Assembly: GCF_016653355.1 (NCBI RefSeq)
Contig: NZ_NHSK01000156.1
Span: forward strand, 1-64,000
Direction: 5' to 3'
Origin: Rhodoplanes elegans
Lineage (GTDB): Bacteria; Pseudomonadota; Alphaproteobacteria; Rhizobiales; Xanthobacteraceae
Length of the DNA stretch: 64,000 nucleotides
Shown here: piece after piece, positions 33,765-43,277 of the stretch
Layout: each line of letters opens with the position of its first letter
Numbering within the stretch: position 1 is the stretch's first letter
Position numbers and translations under genes: made by a program
The notes under the pieces: generated by a model
Database searches by the model: none
What the model saw: the letters and a program-made list of their open reading frames with translations, nothing else
What the model was told of the DNA's origin: nothing

Positions 33765-33838
33765 GCGGGTGTAGCTCAATGGTAGAGCAACAGCCTTCCA
33801 AGCTGATGACGAGGGTTCGATTCCCTTCACCCGCTCCA
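33765..33838 (+). tRNA. tRNA-Gly (anticodon TCC)
   Basis: 74 nt with encoded CCA. Acceptor GCGGGTG/CACCCGC, D arm with TAGCTCAATGGTAGAGC, anticodon TCC within CAGCCTTCCAAGCTG, T arm GAGGGTTCGATTCCCTTC. Confidence 0.95.
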
Positions 33839-34135
33839 GTTCTTTTTCCGGACCCAAATCAATCACGTGGTGTGCGGCTGGCGGTGGGTTCCGTGACGGA
33901 TTCGGCAAAGGTCGGTGTGGCGGTGCTGTAACCGCTGACCCGCCCTCGCGGCGATCCCGCGGTGGCTTCCGCGGAGGTGCGAACGCGCGAGGGATCGGGC
34001 GCTGCCTTCGGACGCTCAGCTCGGTCGTCGAGGTTCGGCACGATAGGCGCCTTCGGGCATGGGCTCGGCAACGGATCGGGCTTTGCGGCGCGTTGCGCCG
34101 TGTCGGGGTACGCGCGCGCGACGCGGTCGTCCGGG

Positions 34136-34648
34136 TCACCTCGCTGACGGCTCACGCCGGCCCGCCAGCTGGAGGCCGTCGCGGATGTTGAGGCCGATCA
34201 GGGCGAGGTTGACGGGGCCGGCCAGGAGCTCGAGCGCCTGCACGGCCTGGAACGTCGGCCCGAAGTCGCCCCGCGCCGACAGCACCGCGAGCGTGACGGC
34301 GCAGGGGACCAGGATCAGCACGCCGTTCGCCGCGATCACCGGCATGCGGCGCTGCTTGGCGCGGATCGCGGGCGTGGTGCTCCACGCGGTGGCGTTCGAT
34401 CGGAAGGCGGCACCGCCGGCGAGGCGGAACCCGGACAGACCCGTGACGGCGAGGATGGGCACCAGCAGCAGGAGCGCCCAGGCGATCGCCTGCTTGACCG
34501 CGGCGACGGTTCCGAGATCGGCGAGCAGCTCCGACCAGACCGTGGTGGTCCAGAAGGTCAGGATGGTCAGGAACGCGGCCGTCCCGGCGAGGCCGTGGAC
34601 GACGGGCAGGGCGCCGACGGGAGCCGGGCGGCTGGCGGTCGCGGACAT
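34136..34648 (-). CDS. Membrane protein of unknown function
   Basis: 170 residues, four predicted membrane helices (AAFLTILTFWTTTVWSELL, AIAWALLLLVPILAVTGL, ANGVLILVPCAVTLAVL, LELLAGPVNLALIGLNI). AGGAGGAG precedes the ATG at 34648. It follows the MarR regulator in an apparent operon, so it may be the regulated target. No family recognised. Confidence 0.7.
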   Translation of the reverse strand: MSATASRPAPVGALPVVHGLAGTAAFLTILTFWTTTVWSELLADLGTVAAVKQAIAWALLLLVPILAVTGLSGFRLAGGAAFRSNATAWSTTPAIRAKQRRMPVIAANGVLILVPCAVTLAVLSARGDFGPTFQAVQALELLAGPVNLALIGLNIRDGLQLAGRREPSAR

Positions 34649-34678
34649 GGCAGTCTCCTCCTGTCGCAAGGGATCGGG

Positions 34679-35230
34679 TCAGGTGGTGTCCGGGACGGTC
34701 TCGCCAGCCGCGCCGGACCGGGTCTCGGGCCCGGTCTCGTCGCCGGCGGCGAGGGCCGCCTCCAGCCGCGCCACGAGGGTGCGCATGACGGCGGTGGCGC
34801 CGACGATGTCGTCCGCCGACAGGCCGTCGGCGATGAGCCCGTCGGCGAGGCCGTTCGACCAGCCGACATGGCGCAGGATCGCGGCGTCGTAGGTGGCGCG
34901 GCCGTGCGCCGACAGCACGACCAGCTTGGCGCGGCGGTGGTGCGGGTTGGCGGCGAAGCCGACCAGCCCCTCGGCCGCCATCACGTCGACGACGCGCTGC
35001 ACCGACTGGCGCGTGAGGCCCATGTCGCGGGCGATATGGGCGACCGGGGCGCCGCGCCCGGCCATCGCGATGGCGCCGAGGACCTGCCAGCGCGCGCTGG
35101 TCAGGCCGATCGGCGCGACCAGCCGGTCGCCGGCGGCGAGCAGGCGGCCGTTGAGCCGGAAGGTCTCCAGCATCAGCGCCGTGAGGGCATCGCCCTCGGA
35201 GGTCTGGGTCTCGTGGAAGCGTCCTAACAT
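34679..35230 (-). CDS. MarR-family transcriptional regulator
   Basis: 183 residues. LTSARWQVLGAIAMAGRGAP, VAHIARDMGLTRQSVQRVVD and LVGFAANPHHRRAKLVVLSA are the winged-helix motifs of MarR proteins. It starts at the ATG 35230; a TTG at 35242 is possible. A 14-bp palindrome lies 20 bp upstream. MarR proteins usually respond to phenolic or lipophilic compounds and repress their own operon. Confidence 0.85.
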   Translation of the reverse strand: MLGRFHETQTSEGDALTALMLETFRLNGRLLAAGDRLVAPIGLTSARWQVLGAIAMAGRGAPVAHIARDMGLTRQSVQRVVDVMAAEGLVGFAANPHHRRAKLVVLSAHGRATYDAAILRHVGWSNGLADGLIADGLSADDIVGATAVMRTLVARLEAALAAGDETGPETRSGAAGETVPDTT

Positions 35231-35249
35231 GACAGGATGCAAACATAAC

Positions 35250-35263
35250 GACAGTATGCTGTC
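35250..35263. promoter_or_regulatory. Candidate MarR operator
   Basis: GACAGTATGCTGTC, a perfect GACAG-N4-CTGTC inverted repeat, 20 bp before the regulator start. A TGACAGG half-copy overlaps the start codon. Suits a MarR dimer repressing its own operon. Confidence 0.55.
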
Positions 35264-35341
35264 AATAAGCTGGCAGGGGCGTGACCCGGCCCGGCGCGGG
35301 TCGGTGCTGGCTATTCGGGGCGTGGTGTGGGACAGGGGCGC

Positions 35342-36703
35342 ATGACGCCTTCAGCCCGCATCGCCGCCGCCATTGCGGTCCTCGCCGACATCGAGGCCCG
35401 CCGCCGTCCCGCCGCCGACGCCCTCAAGGACTGGGGCCTGTCGCACCGCTTCGCCGGGTCCGGCGACCGCGCCGCGATCGCCGGCCTCGTCTACGACGCG
35501 CTGCGCCGCAAGGCTTCGGCGGCCCATCTCCTGGGCGCGACCACGTCGCGGGCGGTCGTCCTCGGCATGCTGCGGCTGGACCGCGGCCTCGACCTGGCGG
35601 CGTTGGAAAAGCTGTTCGATGGCGGCCGTTTCGCCCCGGATCCTCTGACCGCGGACGAACGTGCGGCGGTGTCCGCCGCGACCGACGGCGGCGCGATCGG
35701 CGACGCCCCCGCCCATGTCGCCGGCGACTATCCGGAGTGGCTCGACCTGCCGCTCGCCCGGGTGTTCGGCGACGACCGCGTCACCGAGGGGCGGGCGCTG
35801 GCGCACCGGGCGCCGCTCGATCTGCGGATCAACACGCTCGCCGCGTCGAAGGAGACGGGACGCGACGCCAACGCTCCGCGGGACAAGGATGCTCTGCGGG
35901 ACAAGGTTTTGGCCGAGCTCTCGCATCTGAAGCCGCAGCCGACCCGGTGGTCGCCGGTCGGCCTGCGCGTCGCCATCGGGGCGGATGCCAAGAGTCCGCC
36001 CGTGCACGCCGAGCCCGCCTTCATCAAGGGCCAGATCGAGGTGCAGGACGAGGGCTCGCAGGTCGCGGCGTTGCTGGCCGCGGCGCGGCCGGGCGAGCAG
36101 GTGATCGACCTGTGCGCCGGCGGCGGCGGCAAGACGCTGGCGCTCGCCGCCAGCATGGAGAACAAGGGCCAGCTCTACGCCACCGACCTCGACAAGCGCC
36201 GCCTCGCGCCGATCCATGCGCGCCTCGAGCGCGCTGGCGTCCGCGACGTCCAGGTCCGCACGCCGCGCCCCGACATCGACGTGCTCGACGATCTCTCCGG
36301 CCGCGCCGACCTGGTGGTGGTCGACGCGCCCTGCACGGGCACCGGGACGTGGCGCCGCAACCCGGACGCCAAGTGGCGGATGCGGCCGGGCTCGCTGTCC
36401 GAGCGTCTCGCCCAGCAGAAGACCGTGCTCGACCGCGCCGCCGGCCTGGTGCGGCCGGGCGGCCGCATCGTCTACGTCACCTGCTCACTGCTCGCCGACG
36501 AGAACACCGATCAGATCCAGGCCTTTCTCGGCCGCCACCCGGGTTTTGTCCCGGTGCCGCCGGAGAAGACCGTCTCGGTGCTGGGCGACAAGGCGCCGGC
36601 CTTCCTCGACTCGGTCCTGACCTTCCCCGAAGGCCTGCTGATGACCCCCCGCCGCACCGGCACGGACGGCTTCTTCGTCGCCGTGCTGCGCCGGGAGGGG
36701 TGA
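35342..36703 (+). CDS. RsmB-family RNA cytosine-C5 methyltransferase
   Basis: 453 residues. An N-terminal NusB-like RNA-binding domain (IAAAIAVLADIEARRRPAAD...) precedes the NOL1/NOP2/Sun domain: VIDLCAGGGGKTLALAA (SAM), VDAPCTGTGTWRRNPDAKWR (the catalytic Cys motif IV) and IVYVTCSLLADEN (motif VI with the second Cys). ATG at 35342. The family methylates C967 of 16S rRNA in E. coli; the exact cytosine here is not provable from sequence. Confidence 0.88.
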   Translation: MTPSARIAAAIAVLADIEARRRPAADALKDWGLSHRFAGSGDRAAIAGLVYDALRRKASAAHLLGATTSRAVVLGMLRLDRGLDLAALEKLFDGGRFAPDPLTADERAAVSAATDGGAIGDAPAHVAGDYPEWLDLPLARVFGDDRVTEGRALAHRAPLDLRINTLAASKETGRDANAPRDKDALRDKVLAELSHLKPQPTRWSPVGLRVAIGADAKSPPVHAEPAFIKGQIEVQDEGSQVAALLAAARPGEQVIDLCAGGGGKTLALAASMENKGQLYATDLDKRRLAPIHARLERAGVRDVQVRTPRPDIDVLDDLSGRADLVVVDAPCTGTGTWRRNPDAKWRMRPGSLSERLAQQKTVLDRAAGLVRPGGRIVYVTCSLLADENTDQIQAFLGRHPGFVPVPPEKTVSVLGDKAPAFLDSVLTFPEGLLMTPRRTGTDGFFVAVLRREG

Positions 36704-36728
36704 CGCCCGGCCACGACCTCTCGGCCTC

Positions 36729-36890
36729 GTGCCCCGGACGACGCGCAGCCGGCCGGAGGCCGGGATGCGTGGCGAGCCGGGGCCCAGGGGCCCGCACGCG
36801 AGGAGTATCAGAGAGCAAGTCGCCTGATCGCCCCTGGGTCCCCGTTCGCGTCGCTCCGCGCCGCGCCCGGGACACGGGGCTGCGGCCCAG
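36729..36890. repeat. Dispersed intergenic repeat, copy 2
   Basis: Shares GCGAGCCGGGGCCCAGGG, CCTGGGTCCC and CGGGACACGGG with the element at 25618-25806 but in a diverged form. No gene in the interval between the methyltransferase and the transferase. Confidence 0.6.
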
Positions 36891-36918
36891 GCGGCACCGT
36901 GCCTCCGGGGCGCCGCCG

Positions 36919-37854
36919 TTATTCCGCGTCCTTGTCCTTCTCCGCCTTCGCCGTGCCGCCCGGCTGCCAGGCCGCGACCGTCGCGAGGTCGGTCTCCACG
37001 CTCCAGCGGCCCGGCTTTCCCGGGCGGGCGGCGGCGTCGGCGAGCAGGGCGCGGAACTCGCTCCGCGGCACCGTGCGGAATCCCATGTCCAGGATGGTGG
37101 GCGTCGGCCACTTGCCGTCGTCGAGCAGGAAGCCCCACTGCGCCAGATGCCAGTGCAGCACCGTGAAGCCGATCTTCGAGGTGTTGGGCTCGTGCGAGAA
37201 CTGCGACTCGGTGAAGAAGGCGCCGCCGGCCGCCACCCCGTAGCCGCCGCCGACCAGCTCGCCCGCCTCGTTCCACACCTCGAAGGAGTGGACATGGCCG
37301 GCGTCGAACGCCTCGGCATAGAGCCGCATGATCCGCGGCGTGATCCAGGTGAGATGCCAGCGCCCCGCCCGGCGCCCCGCGCAGGCCGTGATCACGCCCT
37401 CGAAGTCGCGGTCGAACGTGACGCTATACCGGCCCTGCCGCATCTGGCGGCGCAGCCGCTTGGCGATGTGCAGCTCGTCGAGCAGCAGGATGCAGCGCTC
37501 GGTGGGCGAAATCCATTTCAGCGGCCCGACATGGGCGAACGGGAACAGGCCGCGCCCATAGGCCGCCGTCAGCGTCGCGGGCGAGGCGTCGTCGACGATG
37601 CCGCACACCCCGAACGGGTTCACGGTACGGTCCGGATCGGGCAGGCCCGCGGGTCGACCGAGGAGGTCGCGCGCCCACAGCCGCGCCAGGCCCGGCAGTC
37701 CTTTCGCACGCGGGCCTTTCAGCGACCAGGCCGTGCCGAGCGCGATGCGCTGAAGCCGCTGGGCGGGGCTTTCCCGGAACAGGGCGCGGCGGCGGGCGTC
37801 CGCGTCGGCGCCCGCGTCGGGGCAGGGGGTGGCGACGGCCGGGGACAGGGGCAT
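36919..37854 (-). CDS. Leucyl/phenylalanyl-tRNA-protein transferase-like
   Basis: 311 residues. The C-terminal 220 match the Aat fold: [53 protein letters not shown] and the conserved [20 protein letters not shown]. This enzyme adds Leu or Phe to N-degron proteins. The N-terminal about 85 residues are an extension without known domain. The WxSP motif differs slightly from the canonical W-x-S-P-x-x-R (here KWISPTERC). It could be the canonical Aat or a longer alphaproteobacterial paralogue. Confidence 0.75.
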   Translation of the reverse strand: MPLSPAVATPCPDAGADADARRRALFRESPAQRLQRIALGTAWSLKGPRAKGLPGLARLWARDLLGRPAGLPDPDRTVNPFGVCGIVDDASPATLTAAYGRGLFPFAHVGPLKWISPTERCILLLDELHIAKRLRRQMRQGRYSVTFDRDFEGVITACAGRRAGRWHLTWITPRIMRLYAEAFDAGHVHSFEVWNEAGELVGGGYGVAAGGAFFTESQFSHEPNTSKIGFTVLHWHLAQWGFLLDDGKWPTPTILDMGFRTVPRSEFRALLADAAARPGKPGRWSVETDLATVAAWQPGGTAKAEKDKDAE

Positions 37855-38035
37855 GGCAGGCTCGCTTCGCGCGCGGGACGGGCGCTCGTCGGCCGGATCA
37901 TCGCCGGTCCGCCTTTCGGGACTATTACGAAGGAGCGAGCACGACGGAGCGAGACGCCGCTTCGCCCACGATTTCACCGTGGGTTGCGGGCGGCCCGGAT
38001 TGCGGCGGAGCCCCCGATCCGCTAACCCCAGCGCC

Positions 38036-39586
38036 ATGAAACACGACAAGATCCTCATCGTCGACTTCGGCTCCCAGGTCACCCAGCTCATCGCCCGCCG
38101 GGTGCGCGAGGAGGGGGTCTATTCCGAGATCGTGCCCTACCAGAAGGCGGCCGAGGCCTACGCCGCGATGCGCCCGAAGGGCATCATCCTGTCGGGCGGC
38201 CCCGCCTCGGTGCACGAGGAGGGGGCGCCGCTGCCGCCGACCTCGCTCTACGAGGCCGGCGTGCCGATCCTCGGCATCTGCTACGGCGAGCAGGCGATGG
38301 CCCACCAGCTCGGCGGCCTGGTCGAGGGCGGCCACCACCGCGAGTTCGGCCGCGCCGAGGTGCAGGTCACCGACGAGTGCCTGTTGGTCGACGGCATCTG
38401 GCAGGTCGGCGAGAAGTATCCGGTGTGGATGAGCCACGGCGACCGCGTCACCCGCCCACCCGAGGGCTTCAAGGTGGTCGGCACCTCGCCGAACGCGCCG
38501 ATCGCGATCATCGCCGACGAGACCCGCCATTTCTACGGCACCCAGTTCCACCTCGAGGTGATGCACACGCCGCACGGCGCGCTGCTGCTGCGCAACTTCG
38601 TGCGCAAGGTCGCGGGTTGCGAGGGCGACTGGACGATGCGCACCTTCAAGGAGGAGGCGATCGAGAAGCTGCGCGCCCAGGTCGGCGACGGCAAGGTGAT
38701 CTGCGGCCTCTCGGGCGGCGTCGACTCGGCGGTCGCCGCCGTGCTGCTGCACGAGGCGATCGGCAACCAGCTCACCTGCGTCTTCGTCGACCACGGGCTT
38801 CTGCGCCGCGGCGAGGCCAAGCGGGTGATCGCGATGTTCCGCGGCCACTACAACATCCCGCTCGTCCACGTGAACGCGCGCGAGCAGTTTCTTGCCGCGC
38901 TCGACGGCGTCACCGACCCGGAAGACAAGCGAAAGATCATCGGCAAGGCTTTCATCGACATCTTCGAGGAGGAGGCCAAGAAGCTCGGCGGCGCCGAGTT
39001 TTTGGCACAGGGCACGCTCTATCCGGACGTGATCGAGAGCGTCTCGGCGACCGGCGGCCCGTCGGTGACGATCAAGTCGCACCACAATGTCGGCGGCTTG
39101 CCCGAGCGCATGAACATGAAGCTCGTCGAGCCGCTGCGCGAATTGTTCAAGGACGAGGTCCGCGCGCTCGGCCGTGAGCTCGGGCTGCCCGACGTGTTCG
39201 TCGGCCGCCACCCGTTCCCGGGCCCCGGCCTCGCGATCCGCTGCCCGGGCGAGATCACGGCCGAGAAGCTGGAGATCCTCCGGTATGCGGACGAGATCTA
39301 CATCGAGGAGATCCGTCGCGCCGGCCTCTACGACGACATCTGGCAGGCCTTCGCGGTGCTCCTCCCGGTCAAGACCGTCGGCGTGATGGGCGACGGCCGC
39401 ACCTACGACTACGTCGTCGCGCTGCGCGCCGTCACCTCGACGGACGGCATGACGGCCGACTTCTACCCCTTCGACATGAAGTTTTTAGGCCACGCCGCCA
39501 CCCGCATCATCAACGAGGTGAAGGGCGTGAACCGCGTGGTCTACGACGTGACGAGCAAGCCGCCCGGGACGATCGAGTGGGAATGA
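38036..39586 (+). CDS. guaA: GMP synthase (glutamine-hydrolysing)
   Basis: 516 residues. Class I glutamine amidotransferase domain ([20 protein letters not shown], catalytic Cys in ILGICYGEQ, His-Glu in FHLEVMHT), then the ATP pyrophosphatase domain with P-loop [14 protein letters not shown] and the C-terminal dimerisation part ending [12 protein letters not shown]. Converts XMP to GMP with glutamine and ATP. Its 3' end is the left border of a genomic island; the reading frame is intact, so GMP synthesis is preserved. Confidence 0.96.
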   Translation: MKHDKILIVDFGSQVTQLIARRVREEGVYSEIVPYQKAAEAYAAMRPKGIILSGGPASVHEEGAPLPPTSLYEAGVPILGICYGEQAMAHQLGGLVEGGHHREFGRAEVQVTDECLLVDGIWQVGEKYPVWMSHGDRVTRPPEGFKVVGTSPNAPIAIIADETRHFYGTQFHLEVMHTPHGALLLRNFVRKVAGCEGDWTMRTFKEEAIEKLRAQVGDGKVICGLSGGVDSAVAAVLLHEAIGNQLTCVFVDHGLLRRGEAKRVIAMFRGHYNIPLVHVNAREQFLAALDGVTDPEDKRKIIGKAFIDIFEEEAKKLGGAEFLAQGTLYPDVIESVSATGGPSVTIKSHHNVGGLPERMNMKLVEPLRELFKDEVRALGRELGLPDVFVGRHPFPGPGLAIRCPGEITAEKLEILRYADEIYIEEIRRAGLYDDIWQAFAVLLPVKTVGVMGDGRTYDYVVALRAVTSTDGMTADFYPFDMKFLGHAATRIINEVKGVNRVVYDVTSKPPGTIEWE

Positions 39587-39712
39587 TTCAGGCCCATCCG
39601 GCGCTATCCCAAAGCACGCCAGAATACGCCGCAACGCACTGATAAAACAAATAAAATAAGCCAAAGACGTTCGGGAACTATCGGTCGGCAGAGATCGCCG
39701 CTGACGTACTCC

Positions 39713-39864
39713 CTGACGGTACGGCTCCCCGTTGCGAAATCTGATTTCATCCGATACCGTCAGCGTCTGGGCACCGTGTGACGGTCTTTTTTGTGACCTA
39801 AGATACTGTAATAAAAAGAGATTTAGTCGCTCAGGGTCCAGAAAACGGCCTGACGGTCTTTTTT
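39713..39864. promoter_or_regulatory. Repeated motifs upstream of the guaA-island integrase
   Basis: TGACGGTCTTTTTT at 39779-39792 and 39851-39864, CTGACGGT at 39713-39720, and its reverse complement ACCGTCAG at 39756-39763. Positions between guaA and the integrase suit integrase arm sites or autoregulation. The second copy is about 17 bp from the integrase start. Confidence 0.55.
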
Positions 39865-39880
39865 CGAGGAGGCGGCCCAA

Positions 39881-41161
39881 ATGCTGACGGACTCAGCGCT
39901 TAAGCACCTGAAACCAAAAGACAAAATTTATAAGGTGACGGATCGGGACGGCATGTACGTGCTGGTGAAGCCATCCGGGACACTCACCTTTCGGATGGAC
40001 TACCGGATGAATGGGCGGCGCGAGACCGTCACCTTCGGGAAGTACGGTCCTGCGGGGCTGTCCCTCGCTCGAGCACGAGAGCTGTGCATCGACGCCAAGC
40101 GGGCGATCAGCGAGGGACGATCGCCGGCGATCGAAAAGCAGCGGGAGAAGCGTCGGCTCTTGGAAGCGAAGAGCTTTGGTCAGTTCGGCGAGAAATGGCT
40201 GACCGCGGGGCCGATGGCGGACAGTACGCGGGCGATGCGCCGGTCAATCTTCGAGCGCGAGCTGCTGCCGAAGTGGCGCAACAGGCTGCTGACCGAGATC
40301 ACACCGGATGACCTCCGGGCTCTTTGCGGGGCGATCGTCGAGCGGGGCGCGCCCGCCACGGCGATCCACGTCCGCGACATCGTCAAGCAAATCTACGGCT
40401 TCGCGATCCTGCACGGGGAGAAGGTCGCCAATCCCGCTGATGATGTGGGGCCGTCCTCGATCGCGACATTCGTGCCGAAGGACCGATCGCTCTCGCCTAC
40501 TGAGATCAGGATCATGCTCAAGCTGATTGAGAAGGTCGCGACACTGCCGACAATCAGGCTCGGCATGCGCCTCTACCTACAGACCATGGTGCGCAAGAGC
40601 GAGCTGCAGGACGCCACGTGGGACGAAGTCGATTTCGAGAATGCCGTGTGGACGATTCCGAAGGAGCGCATGAAGCGTTCGAAGGCGCACAACGTGTATC
40701 TGTCGCGGCAAACACTCGACATCATGATCGCGCTGAAGACCTGCGCAGGGAATTCGCGATACCTGTTGCCGTCGCGGTACGACGCGGATGCGCCGATGTC
40801 GCGCGCGACGTTCAACCGGGTAACCTACTCGGTTGTTGAACTGGCGAAGAAGGAAGGTCTGCCACTCGAGCCATTCACGGTTCACGATCTCCGAAGGACG
40901 GGATCCACGCTGCTCAACGAGCTCGGTTTCAATAGCGACTGGATCGAGAAGTGTCTTGCGCACGAGGATGGTCGTTCGTCACGTGGCGTCTATAACAAGG
41001 CGGAGTACGAAGTTCAGCGTCGCCACATGATGCAGGAGTGGTCGGACATTATCGACGCCTGGGTCGCTGGGAAGAAGCGCGTCCCGGTACTCATCCCGCC
41101 CTCGATGCCGCTGCTTGAACCCGACCCGGCTCTCGAACAGGGCGCGACCGCCGCTGCCTGA
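39881..41161 (+). CDS. int: Tyrosine-type integrase (P4-like), guaA site
   Basis: 426 residues with N-terminal DUF4102 arm-binding domain (LTDSALKHLKPKDKIYKVTD, VTFGKYGPAGLSLARARELC). Catalytic elements: YLQTMVRKSELQDATWDEVD (Arg), HDLRRTGSTLLNE, CLAHEDGRSSRGVYNKAEY (Tyr). The integrase targets the guaA 3' end, judged from position. AGGAGG 8 bp before the ATG. Its end overlaps the antisense AlpA gene. Confidence 0.9.
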   Translation: MLTDSALKHLKPKDKIYKVTDRDGMYVLVKPSGTLTFRMDYRMNGRRETVTFGKYGPAGLSLARARELCIDAKRAISEGRSPAIEKQREKRRLLEAKSFGQFGEKWLTAGPMADSTRAMRRSIFERELLPKWRNRLLTEITPDDLRALCGAIVERGAPATAIHVRDIVKQIYGFAILHGEKVANPADDVGPSSIATFVPKDRSLSPTEIRIMLKLIEKVATLPTIRLGMRLYLQTMVRKSELQDATWDEVDFENAVWTIPKERMKRSKAHNVYLSRQTLDIMIALKTCAGNSRYLLPSRYDADAPMSRATFNRVTYSVVELAKKEGLPLEPFTVHDLRRTGSTLLNELGFNSDWIEKCLAHEDGRSSRGVYNKAEYEVQRRHMMQEWSDIIDAWVAGKKRVPVLIPPSMPLLEPDPALEQGATAAA

Positions 41162-41387
41162 CATCAGGAGATTGAGCTCGGGGCACAGGAGTTGATCGAC
41201 GCGAGGCAAGCCAGGCTTCGACCTCCGCCAAATCCCAGACGACACAGCGTGGCGATAGGGCGAAGCGTCTGGGAAACTCGCCACGCTGTTCCATCTCGTA
41301 GATGGTGCTGTCGGCGAGAGGCACCATTTCGCGCAATTGGTGTCGACGGATAGTCCGCTTAATCGGGCCGTCATTCCGCTGAGCCAT
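41091..41387 (-). CDS. AlpA-family regulator
   Basis: 98 residues. TIRRHQLREMVPLADSTIYE and GEFPRRFALSPRCVVWDLAE, VEAWLASR are the AlpA helix-turn-helix and wing. AlpA activates prophage integrase and excision. The 71-bp antiparallel overlap with the integrase 3' end is unusual and suggests one regulates the other. Confidence 0.8.
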   Translation of the reverse strand: MAQRNDGPIKRTIRRHQLREMVPLADSTIYEMEQRGEFPRRFALSPRCVVWDLAEVEAWLASRRSTPVPRAQSPDVRQRRSRPVREPGRVQAAASRAG

Positions 41388-41986
41388 CTTCGTCTCCTCA
41401 ATTCCTCCTCTTGAGGAAATGAACGCGATAGGCTCCGAAAGGGAAGGGCGGAAATTCAGACGTGGGATAGCAGGCTACTGTGGCGTACAAAAAGAAAGTT
41501 GTCTGGCTGGTGATCGATGCACTCATCTCCAAAAGATGCGGTGCTCTGGAGGTCAGGTCACAAGTTCGAAGTGTGTCGGGTGCGGTGCTTCGTGGTAAGA
41601 CGACTGGATGCTATGCGCACGGCATTGCATCGCAGGGTAGCGGTCGCAGCCTAGCGTAGGTGGCGCCCCAGCGTAGATGAAACTGATAACTACGTTTTCG
41701 CTGGGACGGGATGATAATGCAGCGGATCAGCATCGGATGCCGCCAAGAGCTACCGAGATCCACCTATACTACTGGATAGCTGATCGATGCGATCCCCAGC
41801 CCTCCATCTCTCCCGGACCGTCGATCGTGACATCAGATAACTTGCTGTTGCCCCATGGTTTTGTGGAATTTTGCCAAGCAAGATTTTCATGAACGGGTCT
41901 CATGAAAGCTATCCGATTTCGGCATCTAACCCGTTTGCGCGTTAGCTCCTACCTTTATGAGACCCCATTCTCTCGAAGGAACCATC
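41388..41986. other. Intergenic region, AlpA to exported CMD protein
   Basis: About 600 bp, moderately AT-rich. A 9-bp inverted repeat GGGTCTCAT (41895-41903) / ATGAGACCC (41957-41965) flanks the likely promoter of the next gene and may be an operator. A 71-codon frame at 41677-41892 has no features and is not called. Confidence 0.5.
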
Positions 41987-42754
41987 ATGAAACCATTGGC
42001 CGCAGCTCTCATCACCGCAGCACTTTCTGGTGGAGCGGTATTGGCCCAGGATAACAGGTATCCCATCATGTCCAATAACATCGAGCGCGTGGCGCCCGCA
42101 CTGGAGCGCTACACAACTGAAGGGCTGTTCGGTAAGGTGTGGGGCGACGCGTCGCTTTCGGCACGAGACCGCAGTCTCGTGACTGTCGCGATCCTGATCG
42201 CCCGCAATCAGACTGGCGAATTATCGGATTACATCACGCGGGCGCTTAATTCCGGTGTGAGCGCGCGGGAGATTTCCGAGACCATCACGCATCTCGCTTT
42301 CTATGCAGGCTGGGGCAACGCCATGTCGGCGGTCGATGCCGCCGCTAAAGCCTTCGAGGCAAAGGGCGTGGCGGCGAACGATCTGCCCGCGATCAAGCCA
42401 GAACTTCTGCCTTTAAATCAAGAGGCCGAGAACGTCCGAGAGACGCGTGTCCGATCCGACTTTGGCAACGTATCCCAAGGTGTCGTCGACAACACGCGCG
42501 AATTCCTGTTCCGCGATCTATGGCTCCGGCCCGATCTGGCGCCACGCGACCGAAGCCTGATAACGGTCGCAGCTCTCATTGCGTCCGGACAGGTGGCGCA
42601 GATGCCGTTCCATCTGAATCGGGCAATGGACAACGGCCTCACACGGGAGGAGGCCGGTGGCGTGCTGGCGCATGCAGCCTTCTACACCGGCTGGCCGAAC
42701 GTTTTCACGGCTCTTCCGGTCGCCAAACAGGTGTTTGAGAGCCGCAGGAATTGA
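41987..42754 (+). CDS. Exported carboxymuconolactone decarboxylase-family protein
   Basis: 255 residues. Signal peptide MKPLAAALITAALSGGAVLA then QDN. Two AhpD/CMD-like repeats (residues 40-120 and 170-250): RDRSLVTVAILIARNQTGEL and RDRSLITVAALIASGQVAQM, each followed by HLAFYAGW or HAAFYTGW. The redox Cys pair typical of AhpD is absent, so it is not a peroxidase partner of that type; a gamma-carboxymuconolactone-like or unknown periplasmic role. GAAGGA ribosome-binding site supports the start at 41987. Confidence 0.8.
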   Translation: MKPLAAALITAALSGGAVLAQDNRYPIMSNNIERVAPALERYTTEGLFGKVWGDASLSARDRSLVTVAILIARNQTGELSDYITRALNSGVSAREISETITHLAFYAGWGNAMSAVDAAAKAFEAKGVAANDLPAIKPELLPLNQEAENVRETRVRSDFGNVSQGVVDNTREFLFRDLWLRPDLAPRDRSLITVAALIASGQVAQMPFHLNRAMDNGLTREEAGGVLAHAAFYTGWPNVFTALPVAKQVFESRRN

Positions 42755-42811
42755 TTCTGCGCCAATCGTCGCCCTTCCGGTTCTAACGCGAGGAAGGGCG
42801 GCGCACTTCTG

Positions 42812-43099
42812 CTATTGATGCGCACGCATCTGACGCGCTGTGAACACGTAATCGGTTGCAGCTTGCGGCTGATGACAAGAGGCGCAGCGCGACCCGTCCT
42901 CGCTCATGTTCGGGGTTCGATCCGGGGCGAACTCACGAAACAACCACGCACCAGCTCCCGACACGGATTCCCACGCCTGACGTTTTTCCATGACGATGTA
43001 ACGGTAGAGTGCGCCGTTGCGATAATCCTCCATCATGATGACCGTACCATCGGGAAGAGGTTGGTTGGCCTTGGCGGCGGCGATCGCCTCGGGAGCCCG
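42812..43099 (-). pseudogene. Cytochrome P460 gene fragment (5' truncated)
   Basis: The frame reads PLPDGTVIMMEDYRNGALYR, then WESVSGAGAWLFREFAPD and ends with the heme c-binding motif CASCH, matching the C-terminal half of cytochrome P460. Coming from the 5' side the frame meets a stop at 43100-43102, and no start, signal peptide or N-terminal half is present. The break sits next to the second integrase, so integration there may have removed the 5' part. Confidence 0.75.
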
Positions 43100-43277
43100 T
43101 TAAGCTGCCCATCCGAAATATACGACAGGGTACGCTATGGTACTCTATCTATCTGATCTGACTGGATTTTCAAAAAGCCGAGGAGCACGTTGTTATCCGA
43201 CACTGCGCTGCAATTTCCGCCCGGGTGCTTACGTGGTGCTTACGCGAGAAGTCGGCGTGGCGATCTGAGAGAATGTG

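Noticed and set aside
33264-34139. Minus-strand frame of 291 codons near tRNA-Gly
   Set aside because: It reads antisense through the whole tRNA-Gly gene, has no start signal and no domain; the VKGIEPSSSAWK stretch is typical of translated tRNA.
35281-38025. Plus-strand frame of 914 codons
   Set aside because: Out-of-frame shadow of the methyltransferase and antisense to the Aat-like gene.
37925-39211. Minus-strand frame of 428 codons
   Set aside because: Antisense shadow of guaA.
41677-41892. 71-codon frame in the gap after AlpA
   Set aside because: No ribosome-binding site, unusual composition and no recognisable motif.
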